Positions 8,385 to 17,614 of a stretch of 64,000 nt of DNA are shown piece after piece. Below the pieces are notes generated by a model that searched no databases, had not been told where the DNA came from, and saw nothing but the letters and a program-made list of their open reading frames with translations. Position 1 is the first letter of the stretch; each line of letters begins with the position of its first letter. This DNA is from Stieleria neptunia. Lineage in GTDB: Bacteria; Planctomycetota; Planctomycetia; Pirellulales; Pirellulaceae. Location of the stretch: contig NZ_CP037423.1 of assembly GCF_007754155.1 (NCBI RefSeq), positions 3,472,001 through 3,536,000 of the forward strand, read 5' to 3'. Made by a program: the position numbers and the translations under genes.

Positions 8385-10670
8385 CTAGTCCACCTTCGCC
8401 CGTCTCAGCCTGAGCGCATTACTCACGATCACCAGATCCGAACCGACCATGGCCAGCGCCGCGGTGATCGGATGCAGCTCTCTCAGCCACATCGGCGCCG
8501 ACTCAACACCGGCCAGCACGCCCGCGGCGATCGGGATCAGTGCGACGTTGTAGGCAAAGGCCCAGAACAGGTTTTGTTTGATGTTCCGCATCGTCAGCGC
8601 TGACAACTTGACGGCCCGTGAGACACCTCGCAACTCTCCGCCCAACAACGTGACGTCCGCCGCTTCGATCGCGACATCCGTGCCGGTGCCGATCGCGATT
8701 CCCACATCCGCCTGGGCCAGCGCCGGGGCGTCGTTGATTCCGTCGCCCACCATCGCCGTGAATTCGCCCCGCGACTGCAGCTCGCGAATCCGCTCTGTTT
8801 TCTCCCCCGGCAACACCTCCGCCATCACGTCATCGATCCCGACCTGGCTGGCGACCGCGGCGGCGGTGTGTTGATTGTCGCCGGTCAGCATGGAAACCAC
8901 GATGCCTTGGCCATGCAGCCTTGCAATCGCCTCGGCCGACTCCGGCTTGATCGTGTCCGCCACGGCAATCAAGCCGACCACTTCGCCTTCGCAAGCGATC
9001 CACATGACCGTTTTGGCTTGGCGTTGCAGTTCCGCCGCGCGGGTCTGTAGCGTCGGATCGATGGATGCCTCCTGCTCGATGAAACGTTGATTGCCGACTC
9101 GGACGCGTTGTCCTTTCCAAACCGCCGTCACGCCCTGACCAGAGCTGGACTGGACGTCGTCAGGCATCGTGGTGTCCACGCCCAAGCGATCGGCTTCGGC
9201 CAAGATGGCGGTGGCGATCGGGTGCTGGCTGCCGCGTTCGACACTGCCAGCCATCTCGATCAATCGCTCGCCGCTGAGTCCCGCGACGGTGATCGTATCG
9301 GTGACCACTTGTTCGCCGCGCGTAATCGTTCCCGTTTTGTCCAGCACGACGTGCTTGATCGCACCGACGCGCTGGATCGCTTCACTGGACTTGAACAGTA
9401 TCCCGTTCTCGGCGCCGCGTCCCATTCCGACCGTCACGGCCAGCGGCGTCGCCAGGCCCATCGCACAGGGACAGGAAATGATCAACACCGAGATCATCCG
9501 CAAGATCGCCCCGACGGTGTCGCCGAGGACGAAGAACCAGACGCAAAACGCGACCAGCGCGACCGCGATCACGATCGGAACAAAGATCCCGGAGATCTGA
9601 TCGGCCAGCTTTTGGATCGGCGCCTTGGTCGCCTGGGCCTCGGCGACCTGTTTGACGATCCGCGCGAGCGCCGATTCGGCGCCCAAGTGACGCGCCTCGA
9701 CCGTTAGCATTCCATCGCCGTTGATCGTCGCGCCGATCACACCGCTCCCGATCGGTTTGTGGATCGGCATGCTCTCACCGGTGATCATGCTCTCGTCGAC
9801 CACGCTTTCGCCCGCGATCACCGCGCCGTCGACGGGAATCTGTTCTCCCGCTCGCACGATCACGTGATCTCCCACAACCACTTCTTGGATCGGCAGATCG
9901 ACTTCCACGCCATCACGGAGGACGCGCGCGTTTTTCGCTTGCAGATTCAACAGCGACGTGATCGCACCATTGGTTCGCGTCTTGGCACGGCTCTCGATCC
10001 AGTGGCCGACCATCACCAGGGAAATGATCGTGGCGGAGGTTTCGAAATAAACATGTTGCCCCAGCATCTCGCTACCGAAGGACAACAACAGCATCACCGC
10101 CACGCTAAAAAAGTAGGCGACCGAAGTGCTCATCGTCACCAACACATCCATGTTGGCGAATCGGCTTCGCAGCGATCGATACGCCCCCAGATAGAACTCA
10201 CGGCCGACATAAAACTGCACCGGCGTGGCCAGGGCGAACATCAAGTAGTTCACCCAGCCGGCATGCGCCCACGGACCCCAGAGGCCGAAATCACGGCCCA
10301 TGCTGAGCACGAACAACGGCAACGTCAGCGCGACGCCGATCCACATGACCAATGTGTCGTGATCCTCTTGTCGACGATCTTGCTCGGCGGTGTCGCGGTC
10401 ACCCGTTTCCACCTGGAACCCGGTCTGACGAATCACTTCGGCCAATTCCGCTTCGTCGGTTCCCGACGGATCGTAGCTGACGACGACGTTTCCGCCGGCG
10501 AAATTAACCACGGCGGAACTCACGTCCGGCTGCCGCAACAACGACCGCTCGATCGATTGAGCGCACCCGGCACAAGTCATGCCCGACACGTTGAATTCGG
10601 CCCGTCGGTTCACCTCGGCAGTTTTTAATTCTGACACGGACTCAGATTTCGTTTCCTCCAGTTTGTCCAT
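8385..10670 (-). CDS. copA: Copper-exporting P1B-type ATPase
   Basis: About 761 residues from ATG 10670 (GTG 10673 and TTG 10682 are also in frame). An N-terminal HMA domain has MTCAGC at residues 31-36. Eight predicted membrane segments frame the ion-binding CPC motif (400-402), the phosphorylation site DKTGT (444-448), the TGES actuator loop (297-300) and a GDGINDAP hinge. CPC plus CxxC indicates Cu(I) export from the cytoplasm. It is monocistronic. An inverted repeat, ACTCTA-GG-TAGAGT, lies about 60 bases upstream and may be a metal-responsive operator. The second heavy-metal ATPase in this window (12357-14843) has the CcoI N-terminus, so this copy is more likely the detoxification pump. 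Confidence 0.95.
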   Translation of the reverse strand: MDKLEETKSESVSELKTAEVNRRAEFNVSGMTCAGCAQSIERSLLRQPDVSSAVVNFAGGNVVVSYDPSGTDEAELAEVIRQTGFQVETGDRDTAEQDRRQEDHDTLVMWIGVALTLPLFVLSMGRDFGLWGPWAHAGWVNYLMFALATPVQFYVGREFYLGAYRSLRSRFANMDVLVTMSTSVAYFFSVAVMLLLSFGSEMLGQHVYFETSATIISLVMVGHWIESRAKTRTNGAITSLLNLQAKNARVLRDGVEVDLPIQEVVVGDHVIVRAGEQIPVDGAVIAGESVVDESMITGESMPIHKPIGSGVIGATINGDGMLTVEARHLGAESALARIVKQVAEAQATKAPIQKLADQISGIFVPIVIAVALVAFCVWFFVLGDTVGAILRMISVLIISCPCAMGLATPLAVTVGMGRGAENGILFKSSEAIQRVGAIKHVVLDKTGTITRGEQVVTDTITVAGLSGERLIEMAGSVERGSQHPIATAILAEADRLGVDTTMPDDVQSSSGQGVTAVWKGQRVRVGNQRFIEQEASIDPTLQTRAAELQRQAKTVMWIACEGEVVGLIAVADTIKPESAEAIARLHGQGIVVSMLTGDNQHTAAAVASQVGIDDVMAEVLPGEKTERIRELQSRGEFTAMVGDGINDAPALAQADVGIAIGTGTDVAIEAADVTLLGGELRGVSRAVKLSALTMRNIKQNLFWAFAYNVALIPIAAGVLAGVESAPMWLRELHPITAALAMVGSDLVIVSNALRLRRAKVD

Positions 10671-10730
10671 CACATTTTCCAAAACATCCCGTTGAGCAAT
10701 TCCATCAAGAGGATCGGCGTCACGCTGACA

Positions 10731-10744
10731 ACTCTAGGTAGAGT
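10731..10744. promoter_or_regulatory. copA: Palindrome upstream of copA, candidate metal-response operator
   Basis: ACTCTA and TAGAGT are perfectly complementary around a GG centre. Dyads of this size sit between the -35 and -10 boxes of MerR-family (CueR-like) promoters. The position, 61 bases upstream of the copA ATG, fits, but I could not place -10 and -35 boxes with confidence, and no regulator gene is adjacent. Confidence 0.35.
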
Positions 10745-10884
10745 ATCCGAGGCGATCAAGGGTCATCAGATCATTCAGCGGTCCCATCCTAACACGGTGC
10801 CGACCCCAGATTTGCCGGTATCGCTCCCTTCCACCATTGAAGATTTCGAACACGGCCTAGTCGTTGTTCTTCTCTTTCTTCTTC

Positions 10885-10921
10885 GTTTTTCGCACTACCA
10901 GGCGTACCAAGTGCGAAAAAC
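10885..10921. repeat. 12-base inverted repeat (bidirectional hairpin)
   Basis: GTTTTTCGCACT at 10885-10896 is exactly complementary to 10910-10921, around a 13-base loop. T-runs at the base of the stem on either strand make it usable as a weak terminator. It lies in a gene-free stretch, 10671-11172, that also holds a pyrimidine-rich tract (10866-10884), a palindromic CCGGAGG/CCTCCGG element (about 10949-11000) and the second GGTAGGAAAATT cluster. Confidence 0.6.
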
Positions 10922-11021
10922 CTTCACCCATCGCGGCGTCCGAGCTATCCCGGAGGGATTGCAGCGAGTAGCCGGAGGTCGGCGCAGCACCACCTCCGGG
11001 CCACGCATATCGCAGTAAGAA

Positions 11022-11117
11022 GGTAGGAAAATTTCGGGTAGGAAAACGGATGCCCGAAAAACGACACACCCGGCAAACACCACGCTCTCTTTTCCTACCC
11101 CAATTTTTCCTACCTCC
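11022..11117. repeat. Cluster of GGTAGGAAAATT-like repeats (right of copA)
   Basis: Two forward units (11022-11033 and 11036-11047) face two reverse units (11090-11101 and 11102-11117), giving an overall inverted arrangement. The motif matches the cluster at 8275-8347 on the other side of copA. Confidence 0.6.
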
Positions 11118-11172
11118 ATCTCCAACCAATGCTTCATCCGCACTTCATCATCAGGACCCCGCTCTTGTCGGA

Positions 11173-11589
11173 TCAGAGGGCATTAACGAGGAAGAAGCCA
11201 CCCGATTTACCCGACAGGTAGGTTCTTAGTCGCGTCAGATAGTCGGTCAGGGACTCGACGGTTGCTGTCGTTTGAAGCTCTTCAATTGTCACCCATCGCG
11301 GTGCTACGTCTGCGATTTCGTCATCGGAAAGCGTTGCCAATCGCGTCGTCAATGTTTCCGGTATCGTCTGCGGCCAAGGTCCTTCATCACGTGGCTCGCC
11401 AACAAGGTCAAATCCGCTCATCAGGTTGTCGTATGAGTCAACACTCAGCATTTCCCCAAGCTGACATAGCTCGATCATACCGATACCTTTGCAGAAAAAC
11501 CAACGTTCCTTGTCGTCATAGGCTTCGTCAGAATCAAGTACCGACCAGAGTTCATTTTTCGGGCAATTGAGTATGTCATTGAGCGGCAT
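11173..11589 (-). CDS. Hypothetical acidic protein (138 aa)
   Basis: I do not recognise this protein. From ATG 11589 it encodes 138 residues, acidic, soluble, with no signal peptide or membrane segment. It is rich in Trp, Glu and Asp in the first half (WSVLDSDEAYDDKERWFF) and ends with predicted helices (TVESLTDYLTRLRTYL). The size and composition recall small immunity-type or regulatory proteins, but no motif supports this. Codon use is less GC-rich than in its neighbours, which hints at recent acquisition. It stands alone between gene-free stretches. Confidence 0.6.
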   Translation of the reverse strand: MPLNDILNCPKNELWSVLDSDEAYDDKERWFFCKGIGMIELCQLGEMLSVDSYDNLMSGFDLVGEPRDEGPWPQTIPETLTTRLATLSDDEIADVAPRWVTIEELQTTATVESLTDYLTRLRTYLSGKSGGFFLVNAL

Positions 11590-12022
11590 TGCAATCTCGT
11601 TTCGGTGCAAGCATCGTTGTCGGGTAACGGCAGCGTTCACCTGGACGCCGCGAGTAACTTTAATTTCGGGGCACGGTTCTTTCGAGAGGTCAGTCTACCG
11701 AATGAAATCCTAACGAAAGAGAGTACGAGGCGAGGGCAACTGCGGTTCGGCGGCTACGGAGAAGTCAGCCTTGAACCGTTCTCTCTTTTCTCTGATGGAA
11801 GCAGTTGCCGACGACATTAACAATAAGCGTGCTTGCACCGAAACGGCGAACCGCACTGTGCTAGCTTGCCCTGGGCGGACACGCACTAGGTGGTGTGGGA
11901 GGGAACCCGGAGCAATCCGGCGCCCTATCCCGATTCGAATGAAACCCATAAGACACACCGGACGTACCAGCCCCAGCAGACCGATCGGTCCCATCGAAAG
12001 CGACATCCGTTGCCGCTCTCGG
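11590..12022. other. Gene-free stretch with a structured RNA-like segment
   Basis: No gene is supported on either strand. Positions 11897-11931 fold well on the plus strand: GGGAGGG pairs with CCCTATCCC, enclosing a perfect CCGGA-GCAA-TCCGG hairpin capped by a GNRA tetraloop. The unpaired A in CCTATCC and the following CGATT resemble domain VI and the 3' end of bacterial group II introns. No reverse transcriptase gene or clean domain V is present, so this could only be a remnant. Confidence 0.3.
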
Positions 12023-12208
12023 TTAGGCCTCCCCAAGTTCTTCTTTTGGTTGAGCCTGTTCATCCACCCGATGCTCATCCACCAGGATCCGCACCGACGG
12101 CGAATCTAAATCGTCATACTGACCGTCCCGGATGCAGTACAGACATGCGAGCAGTCCGCCGCCGCCCAGCAGCAACGCGATCGGCAATGCGATGTAAAGC
12201 ACACTCAT
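12023..12208 (-). CDS. ccoS: cbb3 oxidase maturation protein CcoS
   Basis: A 61-residue protein with one N-terminal membrane segment, then the CcoS signature (IRDGQYDDLDSPSVRIL) and an acidic tail. CcoS is needed to insert haem b and copper into the cbb3 catalytic subunit in the inner membrane. It is the last gene of the cbb3 locus, separated from ccoI by 148 bases that contain a hairpin repeat. Confidence 0.92.
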   Translation of the reverse strand: MSVLYIALPIALLLGGGGLLACLYCIRDGQYDDLDSPSVRILVDEHRVDEQAQPKEELGEA

Positions 12209-12259
12209 CTTGCGAACACTCGATTAGTGGGGATAGGCGCAATAAGGGATGCAGCAACC

Positions 12260-12336
12260 GTTGGTGTGCAGGCTTTAGCCGCCCCCGGTCGCTGCATCGC
12301 AGCGACGGCGAATCGCCTGAAGGCTAAACACCAACA
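12260..12336. repeat. Imperfect inverted repeat between ccoI and ccoS
   Basis: CGTTGGTGTGCAGGCTTTAGCC is answered downstream by GGCTAAA-CACCAAC with a six-base gap, and the intervening GTCGCTGCATCGCAGCGAC also folds. It is a palindromic intergenic element that could attenuate read-through into ccoS. Confidence 0.5.
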
Positions 12337-12356
12337 CGTAGGCTCTTGCCACCTAT

Positions 12357-14843
12357 TTATGATGCGTCCTCGGCAAACGTCGGCCAGCCGAGTGTCAGCG
12401 ACAACACGGAAACCGAACTGATCGGCATCAACACCGCGGCGACCAGCGGGCTGATGAATCCGAAAATCGCCAACACGACGGCGATCACATTGTACGCCAG
12501 CGAGACCGCGAACGTCGTCCGGATCAAATGATTGGTCCGTCGCGATGCATCCATCAAGTCCGCCACACTTTCCAGCGTCCCCGAAGCGACGAATACCGGC
12601 GCGGCTTGAAGACTCACTTCCGCCCCCCCACGCACCGCGATGCCGACGTCCGCCGCCGCCAGTGCCGCCGCGTCGTTGGCACCATCGCCGATCATCACCA
12701 CCGGCCCCGCGGCACCCGTCGTCACGCGTTTCAATTTGTCTTCGGGCGAAAGTCCCCCAAATGCGTTTTGTGGATCGATCCCGACCCGGCGCGACACTTT
12801 GCCGACCAGCTCCTGATGGTCACCCGACAGAATCCCGACGTCCCAACCGGCCTGCCGGATTCGATCGATCGTGGACTTGGCGTCTTGCTTGACCGGATCG
12901 GCGATCGCCAGCACCGCAACCACGCAGCCAGCGACCGCGACGATCACCGGCGTGGTTTGATTCTGCAAACAACGCTCGCAGTGTTCGGTGACATCGCTCG
13001 AGAGTTCCACCCCCTGACGTCGCAAGAACGATTCGTTGCCGACGTCGACCCGTAGTCCCTGGCAGCGGCCCGACAAACCGCCGGCCCCCAGTTGAATTTC
13101 ATCGGCACCGGTCGCCGGAATCAAATCCAGCCGGTCCGCCTCGCGCAAGATCGCATCGGCGATCGGGTGACAACACTCGCGTTCGATCGCCGCGGCCATC
13201 CGCAAACCGTCGGTTGACCCATAAACCAATTCCGCGCGGGGGCGGCCTTCGGTCAATGTCCCCGTTTTGTCGAACCAGACCTTCCCGCGGCCGCTGAGCT
13301 GTTGCAGCACATCGCCGTCGCGAATCAAGATCTTACGTTTTGCCGCGCGACCGAGCGAAACCGCGATCGCCAGCGGTGTCGCCAACGCTAACGCACAGGG
13401 GCAGGCCACAATCAACAGCGACGTGGCGTTGGCTGTCGCGACATCGATCCCGTGGGAAAACCAGGCGGCAAACGCAATCGCCGCCAACAGCGTCACGACC
13501 ACCACAAACACGCCACCGATTCGATCGGCTAATTGAACGATCGGCGTCCGCTGGGCCATCGCCGCTTCCACCGATTCCATCACCCGTCCGATTCGGCTGT
13601 CCGCCCCGATGGCTTCGACGCGAACCTTGATCGGTCGCGACAGATTGACGGTTCCCGCGGTCACGCCATCCCCGACCTTGGCTTCGACCGGAACGCTTTC
13701 GCCGGTCAACAACGATCGGTCCAGCATCGATTCGCCCGCGATGATCCGACCATCCACCGGAAGACTTTCTGAAACGTTGACCCGGATCACCTGCCCCGCC
13801 TTGAGCGAATTGACCATCACCCAACGGTCCGGCCCCTCCGGCGAATCTTCATCGACCAAGCGGGCGTGTTGCGGCGTGATGCGAAGCAACAGATCCACCG
13901 CGCTGGCCGCACGATGCTGTTGTCGAAACTGAATCCAACGCCCGATCAACAGCAAGAACACCAGCATCGCCAACGAATCAAAATACACTTCGCCGCTGCC
14001 GCTGATGGCGTTGACCAGCCCGACGATCGTCCCGACGGACAGCCCCAACGCGACCGGCAGATCCATGTGCGGCGTCCAATTGCGGAGTGCCGCCAGCGCG
14101 CTGACGAAAAACGTCCGGCCGGGAAACGCCACCGTGGCGATCCCCAACGCCGCCGCCGCCAACCGCAAAAACAAACGGTGCTCGCCGGCCACGCCCGACG
14201 CGTCGCCGGCATACAGCGCGATCGCGATCCACATCGCGTTGGCCGCGCAAAATCCGGCCACGGCGATCTGCATCAACAGCCGACGATTCTCCTGGCGAAA
14301 TCGGTCCACCGGCTCGGTCGTCAGCGGCGACAGTGTGTAACCCAACCTGCCGATCAGATCAGCGATCTCGCTGAGTTTGATCTGTTGGGGATCAAACACA
14401 ATTTGAACGGTGTGGCGGTTCAGTTTGACCCGCGCCAGCGTCCACCCTCGCGTCCGCCCGGCGACGTTCTCGATCAGCCACGCGCACGCCGCACAGTGCA
14501 GTCCGCTGACGGACAACTCGGTCGACAAGCTGCCATCGGCCGCCCGCCGGGGAGCCGACGCGCCCAAATACTGGTCGTCGTCAAACGCGTCATAACGCGA
14601 CGCGTCCGCCTTGGAAAACACTCCGGTCGATCCGCCCGTTCGATCACGAATCGCGTAGTAGTCGTCCAGCCCCCAGCCATGGATCAACTCGTAGGCCTGT
14701 CGACAACCGCCGCAACAAAACACCCGTGTCGGGTCATCCGCGGTGCTGCAAACGGTCGGCAGCCCACAATGCACGCAAGGAATCTCGCAGCGCTGCGGCG
14801 GTGTACTGGATACGGAGTCCGGCGTGGGGGCGGTCGATGACAT
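12357..14843 (-). CDS. ccoI: CcoI/FixI-type copper ATPase for cbb3 assembly
   Basis: 828 residues. The N-terminus is typical of CcoI rather than CopA: a cysteine-rich zinc-finger-like region (CVHC at 23-26, FCCGGC at 42-47) followed by YELIHGWGLDDYY, then an HMA domain with CAAC at 117-120. Membrane segments, TGES, CPC, DKTGT and GDGANDAAAL motifs of a P1B ATPase follow. CcoI delivers copper to the CuB site of the cbb3 oxidase. The start is ATG 14843; the upstream gene ends 22 bases earlier. Gene order (tauE/safE-like, ccoI, ccoS) is the usual one. Confidence 0.93.
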   Translation of the reverse strand: MSSTAPTPDSVSSTPPQRCEIPCVHCGLPTVCSTADDPTRVFCCGGCRQAYELIHGWGLDDYYAIRDRTGGSTGVFSKADASRYDAFDDDQYLGASAPRRAADGSLSTELSVSGLHCAACAWLIENVAGRTRGWTLARVKLNRHTVQIVFDPQQIKLSEIADLIGRLGYTLSPLTTEPVDRFRQENRRLLMQIAVAGFCAANAMWIAIALYAGDASGVAGEHRLFLRLAAAALGIATVAFPGRTFFVSALAALRNWTPHMDLPVALGLSVGTIVGLVNAISGSGEVYFDSLAMLVFLLLIGRWIQFRQQHRAASAVDLLLRITPQHARLVDEDSPEGPDRWVMVNSLKAGQVIRVNVSESLPVDGRIIAGESMLDRSLLTGESVPVEAKVGDGVTAGTVNLSRPIKVRVEAIGADSRIGRVMESVEAAMAQRTPIVQLADRIGGVFVVVVTLLAAIAFAAWFSHGIDVATANATSLLIVACPCALALATPLAIAVSLGRAAKRKILIRDGDVLQQLSGRGKVWFDKTGTLTEGRPRAELVYGSTDGLRMAAAIERECCHPIADAILREADRLDLIPATGADEIQLGAGGLSGRCQGLRVDVGNESFLRRQGVELSSDVTEHCERCLQNQTTPVIVAVAGCVVAVLAIADPVKQDAKSTIDRIRQAGWDVGILSGDHQELVGKVSRRVGIDPQNAFGGLSPEDKLKRVTTGAAGPVVMIGDGANDAAALAAADVGIAVRGGAEVSLQAAPVFVASGTLESVADLMDASRRTNHLIRTTFAVSLAYNVIAVVLAIFGFISPLVAAVLMPISSVSVLSLTLGWPTFAEDAS

Positions 14844-14865
14844 GGTCAGATGGTACGCATGCCCC

Positions 14866-15666
14866 TTATTCCTGCCCAGGCTGTGAATCCTTCACCTGGC
14901 AGCACGGCAGCACTTTCTCGCCCGTTTGATCGACCTGCTCGATCGTGGTCCCGGATGATTTGAGTGATTGCAACGATTCCAAACCGCTGAATCCGCGTCC
15001 CGATGCCGTGAAGCAACCCGCAAAAATCAGCATCACCGCGGCCAATGCGGGGATCAGGCGGGCAAATCGAAGCGACAGCACCCGCAACCCCGCAACCAAC
15101 GCGACCAGCGCCGGGACACTGCCGAGCCAAAACGCGGCCATCACGATCGCGCCACGCAGCGGGCTTCCCGTCCCCGCCGCGATCAATGCGAACAGATACA
15201 ACCAGCCGCACGGCAGCAACGTCGTCAACAATCCCGTCGCAAAACCCCGCCCCGCGACCGGCAAACGAAAGATGTACGGACGCAACTTGACGAGCAGTTT
15301 GCCCACCGCCGACGGAGCGACTGCGGTGTTGTTGGATCGGCCCGCCCACAGACTGCAAAGCTTCCATAGCCCCATCGCAATCATCACCGTGCCGACCACC
15401 CTGGCCGCCGCGACTTGAATGCCCAGCGTCGCGCCGCCGATATCGATCACGCTGCCGATCAATCCGGCAACGCATCCGGCCAACGTGTACGTCGCCAACC
15501 GTCCCAGATGGTACAGCGTCGTCGAAGCGACCAACGTGCCGCGACTGACCTGGTCGCCGCCGCCGCTGGCCCAGATTGCCAACGGACCGCACATGCCGAC
15601 GCAATGCATGCTACCCAACACGCTGGCGGTCACCACCGCCGTCACCAGTACAAAAATCGTATCCAT
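14866..15666 (-). CDS. SafE/TauE (UreH-like) membrane protein of the cbb3 locus
   Basis: About 266 residues with six or seven predicted membrane segments. The N-terminus contains GSMHCVGMCGP, the conserved metal-binding-like motif of the UreH/TauE-like domain found in cbb3 gene clusters (COG2836 type). Such proteins are proposed to move copper or to help mature the oxidase. The ATG at 15666 overlaps the stop of fixH by one base (TGATG), which indicates translational coupling. The C-terminus is hydrophilic with a Cys pair (CCQ), which might bind metal. The transported species is inferred, not shown. Confidence 0.85.
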   Translation of the reverse strand: MDTIFVLVTAVVTASVLGSMHCVGMCGPLAIWASGGGDQVSRGTLVASTTLYHLGRLATYTLAGCVAGLIGSVIDIGGATLGIQVAAARVVGTVMIAMGLWKLCSLWAGRSNNTAVAPSAVGKLLVKLRPYIFRLPVAGRGFATGLLTTLLPCGWLYLFALIAAGTGSPLRGAIVMAAFWLGSVPALVALVAGLRVLSLRFARLIPALAAVMLIFAGCFTASGRGFSGLESLQSLKSSGTTIEQVDQTGEKVLPCCQVKDSQPGQE

Positions 15667-16190
15667 CACTCGCCTTCGATGTGGAACGTCAAGGACTGTG
15701 TCACCGGTTCCGATCCGCCATCGATCTTGAGTTCCAACTGCCAGATCCCCGACCGCGCCGCCGGTGCCAACGCCAGGTACTTTCCATCGCCGACGGACTT
15801 GAGCGTGATCGGGTGGACGTCTCCGGCACGCGCGTGGTGGTACAGCTTGCCGCTGACCACCAAGTCATTCAGGGGCTGTCCGTCACGATCAACCATTTTC
15901 AGTTCCAGCGCCCGCATGCCGCGGCCGTCGGCCACATCGGAAGCTTCAAACGTGACGCTCCAGCCCAATCGGTCGGCGGCCTCCAAGGTGCGCCGGGTCG
16001 CATCCCAGTTGAGCGCCCGGTTGTGGTAGTCGGGGACCACGGCCGCCGAAGGGTCGCCGATGGCCAGGTGCATCACCAACCCCATGATCGTGCTCTGGAT
16101 GAGAAACAGAAACACCACCAGGGCGATCCAAAATCGCTTGGCGCGGCGTTCTGCCGTTTCGTTCGATTCGATTGCCGTCGCCGTTGCCAT
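15666..16190 (-). CDS. fixH: FixH family protein
   Basis: 174 residues: one membrane anchor near residues 20-42 and a periplasmic beta-rich domain ending FHIEGE. Residues such as NWDATRRTLEAADRLGW and the final GIWQLELKI stretch match FixH/CcoH, which stabilises cbb3 assembly intermediates together with CcoI. Start and stop overlap its neighbours by one base at each end, so it is tightly coupled to ccoG and to the tauE-like gene. Confidence 0.88.
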   Translation of the reverse strand: MATATAIESNETAERRAKRFWIALVVFLFLIQSTIMGLVMHLAIGDPSAAVVPDYHNRALNWDATRRTLEAADRLGWSVTFEASDVADGRGMRALELKMVDRDGQPLNDLVVSGKLYHHARAGDVHPITLKSVGDGKYLALAPAARSGIWQLELKIDGGSEPVTQSLTFHIEGE

Positions 16191-17593
16191 TATCGGGGTC
16201 CCAACAGTGAAAATTCTACTTCGCGAACATTGTCGCTTTGATCCGAAATCGTAGCCGCCACCACCTGGCGGCCGCTGCCACGCGTCATCGATCCCTTGAA
16301 CGTGACGTGAACCGGAACCAGCACCGACTCGCCCGGCTCCAGACTCATTTTTTCTTCATCCAACACTTCGATCGTCACGTCTTCTCCCTGATCGGCGACC
16401 AACGCGTAATTTTGGGGCTCGGACGTGCGGTTGACCAAGCGAATCCGAAACTCGTTGGACGCGGTGCCGTCGGCGTACACCGTAAACGGGGCTCCGCCGG
16501 GGCGAATGATCCGCGCGTCGAATCCCGACTTGGTGGAGATCGCAAACACCAGCCCGCTCATCAACAGCAACAGGATCACCGGATAGACGATCGTTCGGGC
16601 GCGAAACATCTTCTTCGCCTTTCCCGCGATCGAATCTTGAGAGCTGTATCGGATCAGACCTTTCGGTGATCCGACCTTTTCCATCACATCGTCACACGCA
16701 TCGATACACTGGGTGCAATTGACGCACTCCATTTGCAACCCTTCGCGGATGTCGATGCCCGTCGGACAAACCACGACACATTGGTTGCAATCCACACAAT
16801 CGCCCGCGCCGTCACCGGGCGTGTGCTTGCCCCGTTTGCGAGGCTCACCGCGGACGTGATCGTAGGCCACGATCAAAGATTGTTCGTCCAGCATGACCGA
16901 CTGGAATCGACCATACGGGCACGCGATCAGACAAAGCTGTTCGCGGAAGAACATAAAATCAAACAGCATCAAGCCCAGCGTCGCCGTCATCACCGCAAAC
17001 GCGATCGGGTGCTGGATCGGTGAACTGGTCACCCATTCGGTGAGCTGATCGGTGCGGACGAAGTAGGCCAAGAACGTGTGGGCGAGAAAACCGCACAGCA
17101 GCACGTAAACGCCGAATCGAGCGATCTGCAGCGCCGCGCTGCCGGATCGTTTCGCCTTGCCGCCCTTGCCGACGGTCCCTTCGAACAAGCGGTCGATTGG
17201 GCGAAACAGAAACTCCATGTAAACCGTCTGGGGACAGGCCCAACCGCACCAGGCGCGACCGGCGATCGCGGTGACCAAGACGATGGAGACGAACACCGTC
17301 AGCATCAGCAGCGCCAGCAACAACGTGTCGGTCGGCAGAAAGGTGCGTCCGAGGATCGTGAACTCGCGAGCGGCGATGTCCAGCAAGATGACGGGATTGC
17401 CGCCGATTCGCAGGTGCGGGACCACGACGAACACCACCATCAACAAATACGCCACAACACGCCGACGCTGCCACCACGATCCGGTCGACAATCGCGGACG
17501 CAACCAGCGCCGACTGCCGTCTCGCTCCATCGTGCTGAGCACGTGTTCGGGAGAATCCAGTAGCGCGTCGTTGTCCGGTACGGTTTTGGTCAT
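16190..17593 (-). CDS. ccoG: CcoG/RdxA, cbb3 oxidase accessory iron-sulfur protein
   Basis: 467 residues with five membrane segments, the CGWACPQTVYMEFLFRPIDR motif, and two ferredoxin-type 4Fe-4S sets (CVDCNQCVVVCP and CVNCTQCIDAC), then a C-terminal Ig-like domain. CcoG reduces Cu(II) to Cu(I) for loading into the cbb3 oxidase. The stop TAA overlaps the fixH ATG. It follows ccoP by 21 bases. All family hallmarks are intact. Confidence 0.94.
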   Translation of the reverse strand: MTKTVPDNDALLDSPEHVLSTMERDGSRRWLRPRLSTGSWWQRRRVVAYLLMVVFVVVPHLRIGGNPVILLDIAAREFTILGRTFLPTDTLLLALLMLTVFVSIVLVTAIAGRAWCGWACPQTVYMEFLFRPIDRLFEGTVGKGGKAKRSGSAALQIARFGVYVLLCGFLAHTFLAYFVRTDQLTEWVTSSPIQHPIAFAVMTATLGLMLFDFMFFREQLCLIACPYGRFQSVMLDEQSLIVAYDHVRGEPRKRGKHTPGDGAGDCVDCNQCVVVCPTGIDIREGLQMECVNCTQCIDACDDVMEKVGSPKGLIRYSSQDSIAGKAKKMFRARTIVYPVILLLLMSGLVFAISTKSGFDARIIRPGGAPFTVYADGTASNEFRIRLVNRTSEPQNYALVADQGEDVTIEVLDEEKMSLEPGESVLVPVHVTFKGSMTRGSGRQVVAATISDQSDNVREVEFSLLGPR

Positions 17594-17614
17594 TTCGGTT
17601 CTGTTCGAATCCTC

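Noticed and set aside
13866..14840. Large plus-strand open frame over ccoI (324 residues)
   Set aside because: Antisense shadow of ccoI with no recognisable domain.
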